A DNA stretch of 48,794 bases, taken from contig JHWU01000024.1 of the NCBI GenBank assembly GCA_000622025.1, forward strand, positions 1-48,794, written 5' to 3'. Shown here one piece after another: positions 36,802 through 45,457 of this stretch. The first letter of the stretch is position 1. Each line of letters opens with the position of its first letter. The notes beneath the pieces are model-generated. The model was not told the origin of the DNA, did no database searches, and worked only from the letters and a program-made list of their open reading frames with translations. Position numbers and translations under genes: made by a program. Origin of the DNA: Lachnospiraceae bacterium AD3010. Its GTDB lineage: Bacteria > Bacillota > Clostridia > Lachnospirales > Lachnospiraceae.

Positions 36802-39800
36802 ATGGATTATACAAGACTGGTTACAAAGAGAGGGCAATATAAGTATTCTGTGAATATCTGTTTTGATCTTCGGGATGAAGAACGCATTGCGGGATTTATT
36901 CCGAATGTGACCACAACGGAGATTTTCAGAGAATATCTCGGAGGAATGATCCGGGGTAATTCTGACATTCATTCAAGAATATTGTATGGCTCATACGGTA
37001 CCGGTAAATCACATTTGCTGACAGTAATGTGTGCTGTTTTGGGACACATCAACATAAGGGGAGAAGGGTTTAAGAATTTCACAAAGCTGATCGCAAAGTA
37101 TGATAAAGAGCTTGCAGCAGATATACGTAAGTTTGCGAAAGAGAAAAAGCCGTATCTTGTTGTGCCGGTTTATTCAGATTACGATGATTTTGGAAAGTGC
37201 ATTTCTCTTTCGCTGAAAAAGGAGCTGGACAGAAACAATATTCAGGTCACTTTTAAAGGCTTTTTCGATGAAGCTCTTGCTTTGGTTAAGAAATGGAAAA
37301 CGGGTAAGGAATCATTATCAAGGTTGGAAGAGGAATGTAAGAAACAGAAGACAACTGTGGAGGATCTTATTAAAGGATTGTCTACATATGATTCCTCATA
37401 TGAAAAGATATTCAACAAGATTTATTCGGGAATGTCTTACGGAGCAGCATTTAACAGCACTGCCGGAAATCTGATAGACAACATGAATTATGCCAATGAG
37501 GCAATTAAGGATAGATACAGAGGTATTGTGCTTGTCTTCGATGAGTTTGGCCGTTATGTTGAGGATTATGGTGAAGTATTAAAGGTTAAGACTGTTCAGG
37601 ATCTTGCAGAGTACTGTGATCATTCGGATTACAACAACCATTTAATTTTGGTATCACATAAGCAATTATCTATGTATACCAATGCTATGAAGAAGAGCAT
37701 AAGTGATGAGTGGAAGAAGGTAGAGGGAAGATTCAAAGCAACCTCGATAAATATAAAGTATGATCAGTGTTTGTCACTTATAGGGAATATTATTCCAAAG
37801 AATCTGACTCATTGGAGACCATTCAAGAATAAGTTTGACCAAACATTAAATGACTTATATAGCCAGGCGTGGGATTTCAAGGGCTTTATGCTTCCACCGG
37901 AAACAGATGGTGGATCTGCATTTGAGGATGGATACCCACTTCATCCAATAACGCTTTTTGCACTTGATAGGTTATCAAAAAAGGTAGCTCAGAATGAGCG
38001 TACATTCTTTACATATTTGGCAGGTGATGAAGAAAACACTCTTTTCTCTCAGCTGCAAAATTATGATACAAAGGAGTTCCATTTCATAGGGCTGGATGCT
38101 ATCTATGATTATTTTGAACTGAACATAAAGTCTTTTAAGACGGACGATTCATATGCGATATATAAGAAACTGCAAATTGCATTAAACAAGTTAGGAACTG
38201 ATAAAAAAGGATATCAGACCAAGATACTTAAAACAATGGCGGTCATAAGCATTATTTCTGATACCGATGTGCTTATTGCTGACAGAGACACATTGATTTG
38301 TGTTGTTGATGGCAATCGACAGGATGTCGAGGCGGCGATTGATAATCTTGAAAAGAAAAAGATCATCAAATATATGCGTCAGTACGGCTACTATGATTAT
38401 TTCGATAGCAGCATATTTGATCTTGAAAAGATGATTGAGGATAAAGTGCCTGGTATCAACGATGAAATGGTAGTGCGGATTTTGAATGAAAAATTCGCTG
38501 ATTTCGCGTTATATCCTTACAGATATAATGAAACGTATTTCATCAACCGTGTTTTTGTTCCCGCATTTGCCACTAAGGGAGAACTAACGAAGAAATCCTT
38601 TCACAATACGTTACCAAAGTATTATGACGGAACCGTTATTTTCGTTTTGGATGATCAGGCAGATGAAAAAGAGTATGCGGAAATGACAGGATTACCTAAA
38701 CGCACTCTTCTTGTTGTCAATGGAAAATCAAAAGCGGTAGAGGAAGAGGTCAAGCGCTATATTGCTCTTCAGTACTTCTATTCTAAGAAGGATGAGCTTG
38801 CAGAGGATGATCCGACTGTTGTTAATGAGCTGGCTTTATACTTAAGCGAACAGGTTGCCATTGTTGAAGAACTTATACGTAAATGGAGATCACTTCAGGA
38901 TCCGGGAACATTTGTAATGAATAATGGGAACCTGATTGATATCGCATCTGAAAAAGAGTTTTCTGATGTGCTTTCAGATATTATGGAGGCTGCTTTTGAT
39001 AAAACACCGATGATCAACAACGATCTGTTGACCAAGAATAATTTGACGGGTGCAATTAGGCTGGCGCGGAAGAAAGCGGTTGAATGCATCATGGGGCAGG
39101 ATGATATATATGATGGATGTCCGAACCTGTCTCCTGAATATAACATCTTAAGAGCTGCATTATCGAAGACAGGAATTGCAGATAATACAAAAATAAGCAA
39201 GAAGAATCGTGTGTCGGAAGATGAGATGCTTTATCTTCCGGACGAGAAGCATACTTTATCAGGCAAACCGGTGATGACAGCCATACAGAAAAAATTGCGC
39301 AAGGCAGAAAGCGAAAGGCTTGCCTTAAGTGAGTTGTATGAAATGCTGAAAATAGAGCCTTATGGATTGAGAGATGGAGTGATTCCGGTGTTACTTGCAT
39401 ATGCATTACGGGATTACCAGAATGTATCTCTGTATTTTCATGGAAATGAGCATTCATATACAGAAGAGGAACTGGTTAAGGCATTGTCGGAACCGGAAAA
39501 CTATACATTGTTTATTTGTAATTGGAAGGAAGAAGAGATTGCCTATATTGAAGGTTTGGAAAAACTGTTTGCAGAATATCTTCCTAAAGGTGACGGTCTC
39601 AATAGATTAGAGGAATTGTTTAAGGCGATAAATACGCATTATGCTTCAATCTCAAAAAGTGCCAGAACCACAGAAGTATATGTGTCTGACATTGCAAAGC
39701 AGTATAGAGATATTTTGAATATTTCTTACAAGGATTACAATGCGTTTTTCTTTGAGGTGCTTCCCAGATTGAATGCCGATTTGCATGAATTGGTAATTCA

Positions 39801-39966
39801 GATTAGAAACATCAAGGAAGAACTTGGATCTGTAGAAGAAAAACTCTATGTAAGAGTAGTGAGAGTAATCAAGCAGATATTTGACTTGGATGATTCGGAT
39901 GACCTGATGCAGTATATGCAGGATCTGTATCGTGAAGAGTGGGAAGAGAAAAGCCAGAAAGGATGA
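36802..39966 (+). CDS. Large P-loop ATPase of the BrxC/PglY-like type
   Basis: 1054 residues. Walker A LYGSYGTGKSHLL (61-73), Walker B GIVLVFDEFGRYVEDYGEVL (around residue 247), then a sensor-like HLILVSHKQLSMYTNAMKKS. The large C-terminal two thirds is helical with no recognised catalytic motif. Such ATPases (BrxC, PglY, DUF499-type) drive DNA recognition in BREX and related defence systems. It pairs with DUF4007. Next gene starts within about 75 bases and seems truncated, so the operon may have lost its downstream partners. Confidence 0.7.
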   Translation: MDYTRLVTKRGQYKYSVNICFDLRDEERIAGFIPNVTTTEIFREYLGGMIRGNSDIHSRILYGSYGTGKSHLLTVMCAVLGHINIRGEGFKNFTKLIAKYDKELAADIRKFAKEKKPYLVVPVYSDYDDFGKCISLSLKKELDRNNIQVTFKGFFDEALALVKKWKTGKESLSRLEEECKKQKTTVEDLIKGLSTYDSSYEKIFNKIYSGMSYGAAFNSTAGNLIDNMNYANEAIKDRYRGIVLVFDEFGRYVEDYGEVLKVKTVQDLAEYCDHSDYNNHLILVSHKQLSMYTNAMKKSISDEWKKVEGRFKATSINIKYDQCLSLIGNIIPKNLTHWRPFKNKFDQTLNDLYSQAWDFKGFMLPPETDGGSAFEDGYPLHPITLFALDRLSKKVAQNERTFFTYLAGDEENTLFSQLQNYDTKEFHFIGLDAIYDYFELNIKSFKTDDSYAIYKKLQIALNKLGTDKKGYQTKILKTMAVISIISDTDVLIADRDTLICVVDGNRQDVEAAIDNLEKKKIIKYMRQYGYYDYFDSSIFDLEKMIEDKVPGINDEMVVRILNEKFADFALYPYRYNETYFINRVFVPAFATKGELTKKSFHNTLPKYYDGTVIFVLDDQADEKEYAEMTGLPKRTLLVVNGKSKAVEEEVKRYIALQYFYSKKDELAEDDPTVVNELALYLSEQVAIVEELIRKWRSLQDPGTFVMNNGNLIDIASEKEFSDVLSDIMEAAFDKTPMINNDLLTKNNLTGAIRLARKKAVECIMGQDDIYDGCPNLSPEYNILRAALSKTGIADNTKISKKNRVSEDEMLYLPDEKHTLSGKPVMTAIQKKLRKAESERLALSELYEMLKIEPYGLRDGVIPVLLAYALRDYQNVSLYFHGNEHSYTEEELVKALSEPENYTLFICNWKEEEIAYIEGLEKLFAEYLPKGDGLNRLEELFKAINTHYASISKSARTTEVYVSDIAKQYRDILNISYKDYNAFFFEVLPRLNADLHELVIQIRNIKEELGSVEEKLYVRVVRVIKQIFDLDDSDDLMQYMQDLYREEWEEKSQKG

Positions 39967-40041
39967 GCTGATGCAGGCCTTAAAAGATCAGGGTTCAGTG
40001 AGGGGATAGGGGGGCTGGTTTATGAACAAGTCCCGGAAACA

Positions 40042-40821
40042 GTGTTTTGGATCATAGTAATCTGCATTTTATTACTTGGAACTATCATAGCGACTATGAT
40101 GCTGTTCCAATATTTGATAGAGCGCAATGAAGACAGCAGGAAACAGGTCATTCTTGAAAACCAGGTGGAGCAGCTGCACAGGGAAATAGAGGATATAGAG
40201 GAAATCTACTCTGATCTGCGGGGGCTGAAGCATGATATGAGAAGCCACCTGAACAATATTATGCAATATATAAAAGGTGTTGGAAATGGCGATACCAGAG
40301 AGATTGACGAATACATTGGACAAATAGAGGATACAGTAAACAGGCTGGATTTTTCATCAAAAAGTGGAAACCCGATTACGGACATTATTATCTATCAGCG
40401 TCAACAGGAAGCCAGAAAGCAGGAGATCACTTTCGATGTTGATTTTGTAGCTCCTAATACTGAGCAGATCGATATCTATGATATCGCCATTATTCTGAAT
40501 AACGCCTTGGATAATGCTTTTGAAGCCTGCCGGGGATTGGAAGGGAATCGGGAGATTTCCCTTAAATCCTACATGAAGGGAACACTTTTCTTTGTTGAGA
40601 TTGAAAATGATTTTGCAGGAAGCATGACTGTTGACAGAGAAACTGGGCTGCCTATGACAAGTAAGAAGGATAAGCGGCTGCACGGTATAGGCCTGTCAAA
40701 CATCCAAAAATGCGCAAGAAAGTATATGGGTGATGTGGATATCGAAATTCGTTCAGATGGCGGTAGGAAGAGGTTTATGCTGACCGTGATGATGAGCGGA
40801 AAGATTTCACTGCAAAAATGA
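40042..40821 (+). CDS. AgrC-like GHKL sensor histidine kinase, N-terminally short
   Basis: 259 residues from GTG 40042. One membrane segment (FWIIVICILLLGTIIATMML, 2-21), a His-phosphotransfer helix GLKHDMRSHLNNIMQYIKGV with the likely phospho-His, then a GHKL ATPase domain: NNALDNAFEACRGL (N box) and HGIGLSNIQKCARKYMGDVD (G box). AgrC-type kinases usually have five to seven membrane helices, so most of the sensor is missing. The frame is open upstream to the ATPase stop, but no start or membrane segment appears there. Either truncated or a minimal form; no response regulator is nearby. Confidence 0.65.
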   Translation: MFWIIVICILLLGTIIATMMLFQYLIERNEDSRKQVILENQVEQLHREIEDIEEIYSDLRGLKHDMRSHLNNIMQYIKGVGNGDTREIDEYIGQIEDTVNRLDFSSKSGNPITDIIIYQRQQEARKQEITFDVDFVAPNTEQIDIYDIAIILNNALDNAFEACRGLEGNREISLKSYMKGTLFFVEIENDFAGSMTVDRETGLPMTSKKDKRLHGIGLSNIQKCARKYMGDVDIEIRSDGGRKRFMLTVMMSGKISLQK

Positions 40822-40916
40822 CGGCGTTCACGCAAAGTCTGTTAATTACTGGTGATTATCATACGATAGAGTATGTAGAAGATAATCTCATGCTTTCATG
40901 CGAGGAGGATACAAAT

Positions 40917-41597
40917 ATGGAAATAACCAGTATTAATACTGCATATGCAATGGGAACTAACGATTATGCAGTTAAAAAGAATAATGATGTCGAAAGAAAA
41001 AGCCAAACTAATAATGTGGAAGAATATTATGAAAAATTGTGTAAAAAGTTTCCGCAAATTAGTTTTAACACTCAAGGTGGCGTTATGCCTTGCAGTCCTG
41101 GTAAGACTGTCGTAAATCTTTCGCCAGATTGCTTGAAAAAAATGGCAAATGATCCTGAATTTGCAAAAGAGGTTGAATGGAATTTGTCCGGAGAAGAAAA
41201 AGCCAATGCACTGATATATTCTTGGGCAAAACGTGATGGTATAGAGATTTATGGAAAAACTGTTTCTTATGATGCTAACGGTAATAGAGAGTCAAGTTAT
41301 GGAATGAGAACAGCCAATGTGGGAAATGGAAATAGTACCAGCAAAATTCAAAAAAAGTATAAGGAAGAGGAAGAACTCTGGATAAAGGCAAGAAAGAAAC
41401 GGGAAGAAAAAGAAGAAGCGGAAGCCCGTATTGAAGAAAAGCGCAGAGAAAAGCAAGAGTTTCAAGAACGTATGGAAAAAATGCGAAGTGAAAGAGAGGC
41501 TTATTTGGAGCATTTCAACAATGCTAACGGTAGTCTGGGGTCTTATCAAAGTATTGAATTATCACAGGCTGTATCGTTCTTTGATAAAAATGCATAA
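40917..41597 (+). CDS. DUF6033-like coiled-coil protein, copy 1
   Basis: 226 residues from ATG 40917 (ribosome site GAGGAGG); a longer frame from 40818 overlaps the kinase and lacks a site. N-terminal globular half (VEEYYEKLCKKFPQISFNTQ, KTVVNLSPDCLKKMANDPEF, NALIYSWAKRDGIEIYGKTV) and a long charged coiled coil (KKREEKEEAEARIEEKRREK). Resembles proteins, common in Lachnospiraceae, annotated DUF6033. Function unknown; paired with the related protein at 41647. Confidence 0.6.
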   Translation: MEITSINTAYAMGTNDYAVKKNNDVERKSQTNNVEEYYEKLCKKFPQISFNTQGGVMPCSPGKTVVNLSPDCLKKMANDPEFAKEVEWNLSGEEKANALIYSWAKRDGIEIYGKTVSYDANGNRESSYGMRTANVGNGNSTSKIQKKYKEEEELWIKARKKREEKEEAEARIEEKRREKQEFQERMEKMRSEREAYLEHFNNANGSLGSYQSIELSQAVSFFDKNA

Positions 41598-41646
41598 AAC
41601 ATAGGAAACGGATTTCCCATTAGCCAAGCTAAAGGAAGGGTGTGTT

Positions 41647-42318
41647 ATGTTAATGGAGATAAGTGGCGGTGTTACATCGCAGGTTATGGATCTGAAAACA
41701 TCCACACCGGGTGTGACAAGAAAGGAAGAGATTAAGACCGACTTCAAGAATGCGGATGAGTATTCCAAATACCTGCAGGACAAGTATAGCTATATGAATG
41801 CAGGCAGTACCTCTATGCAGGATGTTCCTGTTAATGTGAATGTATCAAAAGCATTTTTGCAGAAATGCAAAGATGATCCGGAAAAAGCCGCATACTTGGA
41901 GGAAAACCTAAAAGCGATTCCTGATTGCGTTAAGTCGTTATGCAGTGCAGTAAATGCTGCTCCGGGAAGTCCAATTGTGACATATGCCTCGTACAACATA
42001 GATGAGAATGGAAATATTTCCTGCACAAGTGGAAGTACAAACGATCCCGATGGGAAAATTGCAAGAGAGAATGCTAAGAAAAAAGCTGAGGAAAATAGGG
42101 CAGCTAAAGAGAAGGTAGAAAAGAAACGTGCAGAGAAAAAGGCAGAACAGGAACGTATTGAAAAACGTCGGGTAGAGAAAGCTGAAGCGAAAGATAAGAC
42201 AGATGAGTTTACTATTTCTGCTGTTGGAACAAATGTCAGAAGTGTTACCGCTAAGATAGCGGAAGGATTGTCATTAGGGAACGTAATCGGGACTGTTGGA
42301 TTTGATGTGAAGGCGTGA
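41647..42318 (+). CDS. DUF6033-like coiled-coil protein, copy 2
   Basis: 223 residues, ribosome site AAGGAAGGG. Same plan as copy 1: globular N-half (YSKYLQDKYSYMNAGSTSMQ, VSKAFLQKCKDDPEKAAYLE, IVTYASYNIDENGNISCTSG) and a K/E/A-rich coiled coil (KAEENRAAKEKVEKKRAEKK). Shared motifs: Y-x-K-x-L-x-x-K-[FY], [LF]-x-[PK]-x-[CF]-L-x-K-[MC] and SY-[DN]-x-[ND]-x-x-G-N. The two are divergent paralogues in one transcript ending at the terminator 42353. Confidence 0.6.
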   Translation: MLMEISGGVTSQVMDLKTSTPGVTRKEEIKTDFKNADEYSKYLQDKYSYMNAGSTSMQDVPVNVNVSKAFLQKCKDDPEKAAYLEENLKAIPDCVKSLCSAVNAAPGSPIVTYASYNIDENGNISCTSGSTNDPDGKIARENAKKKAEENRAAKEKVEKKRAEKKAEQERIEKRRVEKAEAKDKTDEFTISAVGTNVRSVTAKIAEGLSLGNVIGTVGFDVKA

Positions 42319-42352
42319 TTATAAAATAAAAATTGGAAATATATCGGAAATG

Positions 42353-42390
42353 ACGGTCAGCAGGAGATTCTTTCTCTGTTGGCCGTTTTT
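42353..42390 (+). terminator. Rho-independent terminator after the coiled-coil pair
   Basis: ACGGTCAGCAGGAGA pairs with TCTCTGTTGGCCGT around a small loop, followed by TTTTT. It overlaps the upstream region of the AbiE promoter. Confidence 0.8.
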
Positions 42391-42391
42391 C

Positions 42392-42461
42392 TTGACATTT
42401 TTCAAGACAGGCGATATACTCTATTTATCAAACTATACAAAAACTGTTGAGAAATTGTATA
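42392..42461 (+). promoter_or_regulatory. AbiE promoter and operator
   Basis: TTGACA (42392-42397), 17 nt, TATACT (42415-42420). Downstream lies the perfect 7-bp inverted repeat TATACAA/TTGTATA (42434-42440 and 42455-42461, 14-nt gap). AbiEi antitoxins repress their operon through inverted repeats; this dyad fits, covering the transcription start. Confidence 0.75.
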
Positions 42462-42487
42462 CTAAAATAATAGAAGAGGGTGATTGC

Positions 42488-43081
42488 ATGGGTGAAAGTC
42501 TTAAAGCGGTTTTTGACAGGCATGGCGGTCTAATGAGAACTGCGGAACTAAAAAAAGAGGGCTTCTACTATAAGAAAATCCAACATCTGCTGGAAGAGGG
42601 TGAGATAGAGCAGGTTAGACGTGGCTACTATCAGTATTCAGGGGAAGATTCCTTTTCGGATATCCCGACCATTACTACACTGTTTCCAGACGGGGTAATC
42701 TGCATGGAGAGTGCCCTGGATTACTATGGTTATACGGACAGAACTCCAACGGCGTGGCATCTGGCAGTAGATAATAAGAGCACCAGAACCAGATTCTATA
42801 TTGATTATCCTATAGTAAAGCCACACTTTATTCGTAGTGATCGTTATCAGGTAGGAATAGAAGAAGCGGAAATCGATGGTAAGCCTGTAAAGATATATGA
42901 CAGGGAAAGAACTATTTGTGATCTCCTTCTTCATAGAAACAAAGTGGATGGAGAAGTATTCAATGTGGCTATACAGCGATATGTTCAGGATCCCAAGAAG
43001 GTAGAGGCGAGACTTATGAAGTATGCGAAACTGCTTCATGTAGAAAAAAAGGTAAGGGAGGTGTTGGGAGTATGGCTATAA
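42488..43081 (+). CDS. abiEi: AbiEi-type antitoxin / transcriptional repressor
   Basis: 197 residues from ATG 42488, preceded by GAGGGTGA; an upstream in-frame extension overlaps the promoter and is rejected. N-terminal winged helix: VFDRHGGLMRTAELKKEGFY, YKKIQHLLEEGEIEQVRRGY. C-terminal domain: GVICMESALDYYGYTDRTPT, VKIYDRERTICDLLLHRNKV, matching AbiEi_4. It represses its operon and neutralises the AbiEii toxin in this type IV toxin-antitoxin (phage exclusion) system. Overlaps the toxin gene by 10 bases. Confidence 0.9.
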   Translation: MGESLKAVFDRHGGLMRTAELKKEGFYYKKIQHLLEEGEIEQVRRGYYQYSGEDSFSDIPTITTLFPDGVICMESALDYYGYTDRTPTAWHLAVDNKSTRTRFYIDYPIVKPHFIRSDRYQVGIEEAEIDGKPVKIYDRERTICDLLLHRNKVDGEVFNVAIQRYVQDPKKVEARLMKYAKLLHVEKKVREVLGVWL

Positions 43082-43971
43082 AGAACATGGCGGCATCGGT
43101 GCTGACGAGATTGAAGAATCAGTCAAAAGAAGAAGGGATTCCATTTCAGATGGTTCTTCAGCTTTTTGCACAGGAAGAGTTCTTAAGAAAACTATCTCTT
43201 TCCCAATATGCGGATAACCTGATCTTAAAAGGCGGGATGTTTATCTATACACTGACTGAATTTGATTCAAGACCGACGAGGGACATTGATTTTCTGATAA
43301 AGAATCTGCACGGAAGCTTGGAGAATATCGAGCATATCATGAGAGATATCTGCAATATAAGTACAGGCAATGATTTCATAACGATAGAGGTTCTGGGGAC
43401 GGAAACTATCTCAGTAGATAAAAAATATCCAGGTATAAAAACGTCTTTTATGGGAAGCATAGGAAAGGTGAGGATTCCGTTCTCCATTGATGTTGGTATA
43501 GATGATGTGATCGTTCCTGATCCGATAAAAAGGATGATTATTACAAGATTGCCGGATTTTGTTTCTCCGGAAGTGTATACATATTCGTTAGAAAGCACTA
43601 TTGCAGAGAAATTTGATGCAATTCTTCAGAGGATGGCCGGAACAAGCAGGATGAAGGATTTCTATGACATTTATTATCTGTCGGGGATATTTGATTTTGA
43701 AGGAGAGATCCTTATTGAAGCGGTTAAAAGTACTTTGGTTCATCGGAACAGAGAATTGCCGGATGATGTTTTTGCGGAAATTGAAGATTTTAAGAACAGC
43801 GACGCGCTGAATACCCAGTGGAAGGCTTTTGATCCGGTAAAAGAATCAGGATTATTATTCGATGATGCACTGGACAGGCTGATAGCATTTCTTGAACCGA
43901 TTTATCAGAATATACTGCGGAAAACGGATTTTGACAAACGATGGAGCTGCGAGAATAAGATGTGGATGTAA
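43072..43971 (+). CDS. abiEii: AbiEii-type nucleotidyltransferase toxin
   Basis: 299 residues. Nucleotidyltransferase motif LILKGGMF (51-57) with RPTRDIDFL (67-75; Asp71, Asp73), then ESTIAEKFDAILQRMAGTSR and MKDFYDIYYL, the AbiEii/DUF1814 signature (K-x-D-A-I-x-x-R ... R-x-K-D-x-[YF]-D). Active residues present. AbiE toxins are GTP/NTP transferases that modify RNA (tRNA for MenT relatives) and stop growth on phage infection. Confidence 0.9.
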   Translation: MAIKNMAASVLTRLKNQSKEEGIPFQMVLQLFAQEEFLRKLSLSQYADNLILKGGMFIYTLTEFDSRPTRDIDFLIKNLHGSLENIEHIMRDICNISTGNDFITIEVLGTETISVDKKYPGIKTSFMGSIGKVRIPFSIDVGIDDVIVPDPIKRMIITRLPDFVSPEVYTYSLESTIAEKFDAILQRMAGTSRMKDFYDIYYLSGIFDFEGEILIEAVKSTLVHRNRELPDDVFAEIEDFKNSDALNTQWKAFDPVKESGLLFDDALDRLIAFLEPIYQNILRKTDFDKRWSCENKMWM

Positions 43972-43991
43972 GAAAGGAACCTTTGACAGGG

Positions 43992-44990
43992 ATGTTAAGG
44001 ACTACAGGAAGCAAAAGAGTATCAGTTATTATTCAGGATAAAAAAAGACGATATTTGATAGCAGAAAAGGCTGGTGTGGAAGAGGAGCCTATTGAATTTC
44101 CAAGTTTTTCTTGTAAAGATGCAAAACTTCCGGAAGGAGATGAGGGAATCAAACTGGTAACGGAAGGAATTAAAGAGGTTATAGGAATTGAAATTGAGAA
44201 TCCTAAGCTGATTGAAACCTTCTTTGATGATGAATATCCGTTCTATCATTATATTTTCAGGGTTGAAAAATACTCTGGATCACCAGTAAAAGGATATTAT
44301 GATGGGATTTACTGGCAAAAGCTTGATGAAATTAATTGCGAAGGAATGAGTTGGATTGCCCTTCAGGTATATCAGAAAGTATCAGAATGTGCTTACTGCT
44401 TAAAAATATGTGATAAGAAGCCGGAAATCGATATTTTCATTCAAGAGTATATGAGTCATGATGCAGGAAGGATGGTATCAGAGATTTTAGATTCTCCTGC
44501 ATCAGATAACAAGGATGCTTATAATATGGCTCTGAGATATTATTTTAGCCATCTTAGAGCCTGGCTAGTTGAATCTCCGAACCTGAAGAAGAATAGAACG
44601 ATTCAAAACTTTTTGATAATGTATGAGAGACAAGATCTTCTCGATGAAGTGAATGCTGTATTAGATTTGCAAGTGAAAGAGAGCTGGACAGTAAGAACGT
44701 TGATCAGAGACTTTGTTGACAAGAATATTGCCCATTATGATCAGATGAAAACGGAAACGGAGCAGATCATATCTTTCTGTGAGCAGATTTTCTCAAAGGA
44801 AGGCAGATATCCCTTGATTGAGTTTGTCCAAGACATTGAGTTCTATATGATGTCTTTGGTTTTGGAATGCTGGTATTATGCCGGAGAGATGGGAAGTATG
44901 ATCAGTGAAACGACGGTGGATTTTGCTGTATTCATGGATGTAAACCGACAAGATGTTTTAGATAGAATGCATTCAAAATTTAATCCGTGA
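43992..44990 (+). CDS. Third protein of the AbiE operon, Nudix-like N-terminus
   Basis: 332 residues from ATG 43992; GTG 43962 would add ten residues and overlap the toxin, but neither start has an ideal site. Residues about 5-100 have a Nudix-like strand order (SVIIQDKKRRYLIAEKAGVE, KLVTEGIKEVIGIEIENPKL, YPFYHYIFRVEKYSG), but the Nudix box GX5EX7REUXEEXGU is not intact, so hydrolase activity is doubtful. The rest is helical (ENPKLIETFFDDEY; MYERQDLLDEVNAVLDLQVK) and unassigned. Unusual for AbiE operons, which are normally bicistronic. Confidence 0.6.
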   Translation: MLRTTGSKRVSVIIQDKKRRYLIAEKAGVEEEPIEFPSFSCKDAKLPEGDEGIKLVTEGIKEVIGIEIENPKLIETFFDDEYPFYHYIFRVEKYSGSPVKGYYDGIYWQKLDEINCEGMSWIALQVYQKVSECAYCLKICDKKPEIDIFIQEYMSHDAGRMVSEILDSPASDNKDAYNMALRYYFSHLRAWLVESPNLKKNRTIQNFLIMYERQDLLDEVNAVLDLQVKESWTVRTLIRDFVDKNIAHYDQMKTETEQIISFCEQIFSKEGRYPLIEFVQDIEFYMMSLVLECWYYAGEMGSMISETTVDFAVFMDVNRQDVLDRMHSKFNP

Positions 44991-45008
44991 TGCTGAAAGG
45001 GTAGTGTC

Positions 45009-45054
45009 AAAAGCCTGTTGTTGTCTGTGATATGCGGATGACGGCAGGCTTTTT
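45009..45054 (+). terminator. Terminator of the AbiE operon
   Basis: AAAAGCCTG pairs with CAGGCTTTT, plus weaker internal pairs, followed by a T-run. Confidence 0.8.
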
Positions 45055-45131
45055 CAGTATTATAAAGTAGTGCAAATCATTATCGGGTAAAAAGGGGGTT
45101 GTTTTTTTCGCCTTGTAGTAGAAGCAGAAAG

Positions 45132-45148
45132 CTTCAAATAATTTGAAG
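45132..45148 (+). promoter_or_regulatory. Palindrome overlapping the ribosome site of the 45162 xis
   Basis: CTTCAAAT-A-ATTTGAAG; its right half overlaps GAAGGAGG, so it can act as an operator or a hairpin hiding the ribosome site. Confidence 0.55.
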
Positions 45149-45161
45149 GAGGCTGACTACT

Positions 45162-45362
45162 ATGGAAAGAAAAATACCTAAGAAAGTCGATCGGAAGCGT
45201 TTTGTCAGATACAAGGAAGGTGCAGAGATGTACTCTATGTGCCAATCCAAGTTCGAGGATATGGCAAAGGATGCAGGTGCCATCTACAAGTTGAACAAGC
45301 TGGTGCTGGTGAACTGCGACATCTTTGAAGAGTACCTGGAAACATTCCGTTTGACAGATTGA
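45162..45362 (+). CDS. Excisionase-like protein (DUF6462 type), copy 3
   Basis: 66 residues after GAAGGAGG. KRFVRYKEGAEMYSMCQSKF, EDMAKDAGAIYKLNKLVLVN: the same wHTH core as the copies at 30542 and 31039, without their N-terminal extension. Probably the Xis for integrase 2 downstream. Confidence 0.8.
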   Translation: MERKIPKKVDRKRFVRYKEGAEMYSMCQSKFEDMAKDAGAIYKLNKLVLVNCDIFEEYLETFRLTD

Positions 45363-45398
45363 TCCCGAAAATTGATTTGCACTTTTTTTAAATAGGGC

Positions 45399-45427
45399 TT
45401 GACTTATTGACGGGCAATAAGTAAAAT
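45399..45427 (+). promoter_or_regulatory. Promoter with an operator between -35 and -10
   Basis: TTGACT (45399-45404), 17 nt, TAAAAT (45422-45427). The spacer is a perfect inverted repeat ACTTATTG-ACGGG-CAATAAGT (45402-45422). Likely site of the small repressor encoded at 45458. Confidence 0.7.
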
Positions 45428-45457
45428 GGAGGTACGTTGAGAGAGGAGGCGTAGCAG

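Noticed and set aside
40042-40821. Complete agr quorum-sensing locus
   Set aside because: No agrB, agrD or response regulator genes are nearby and the sensor helices are missing.
42350-42487. Longer start for AbiEi at 42350
   Set aside because: It would run through a terminator hairpin, promoter and operator; ATG 42488 has a ribosome site and gives the family length.
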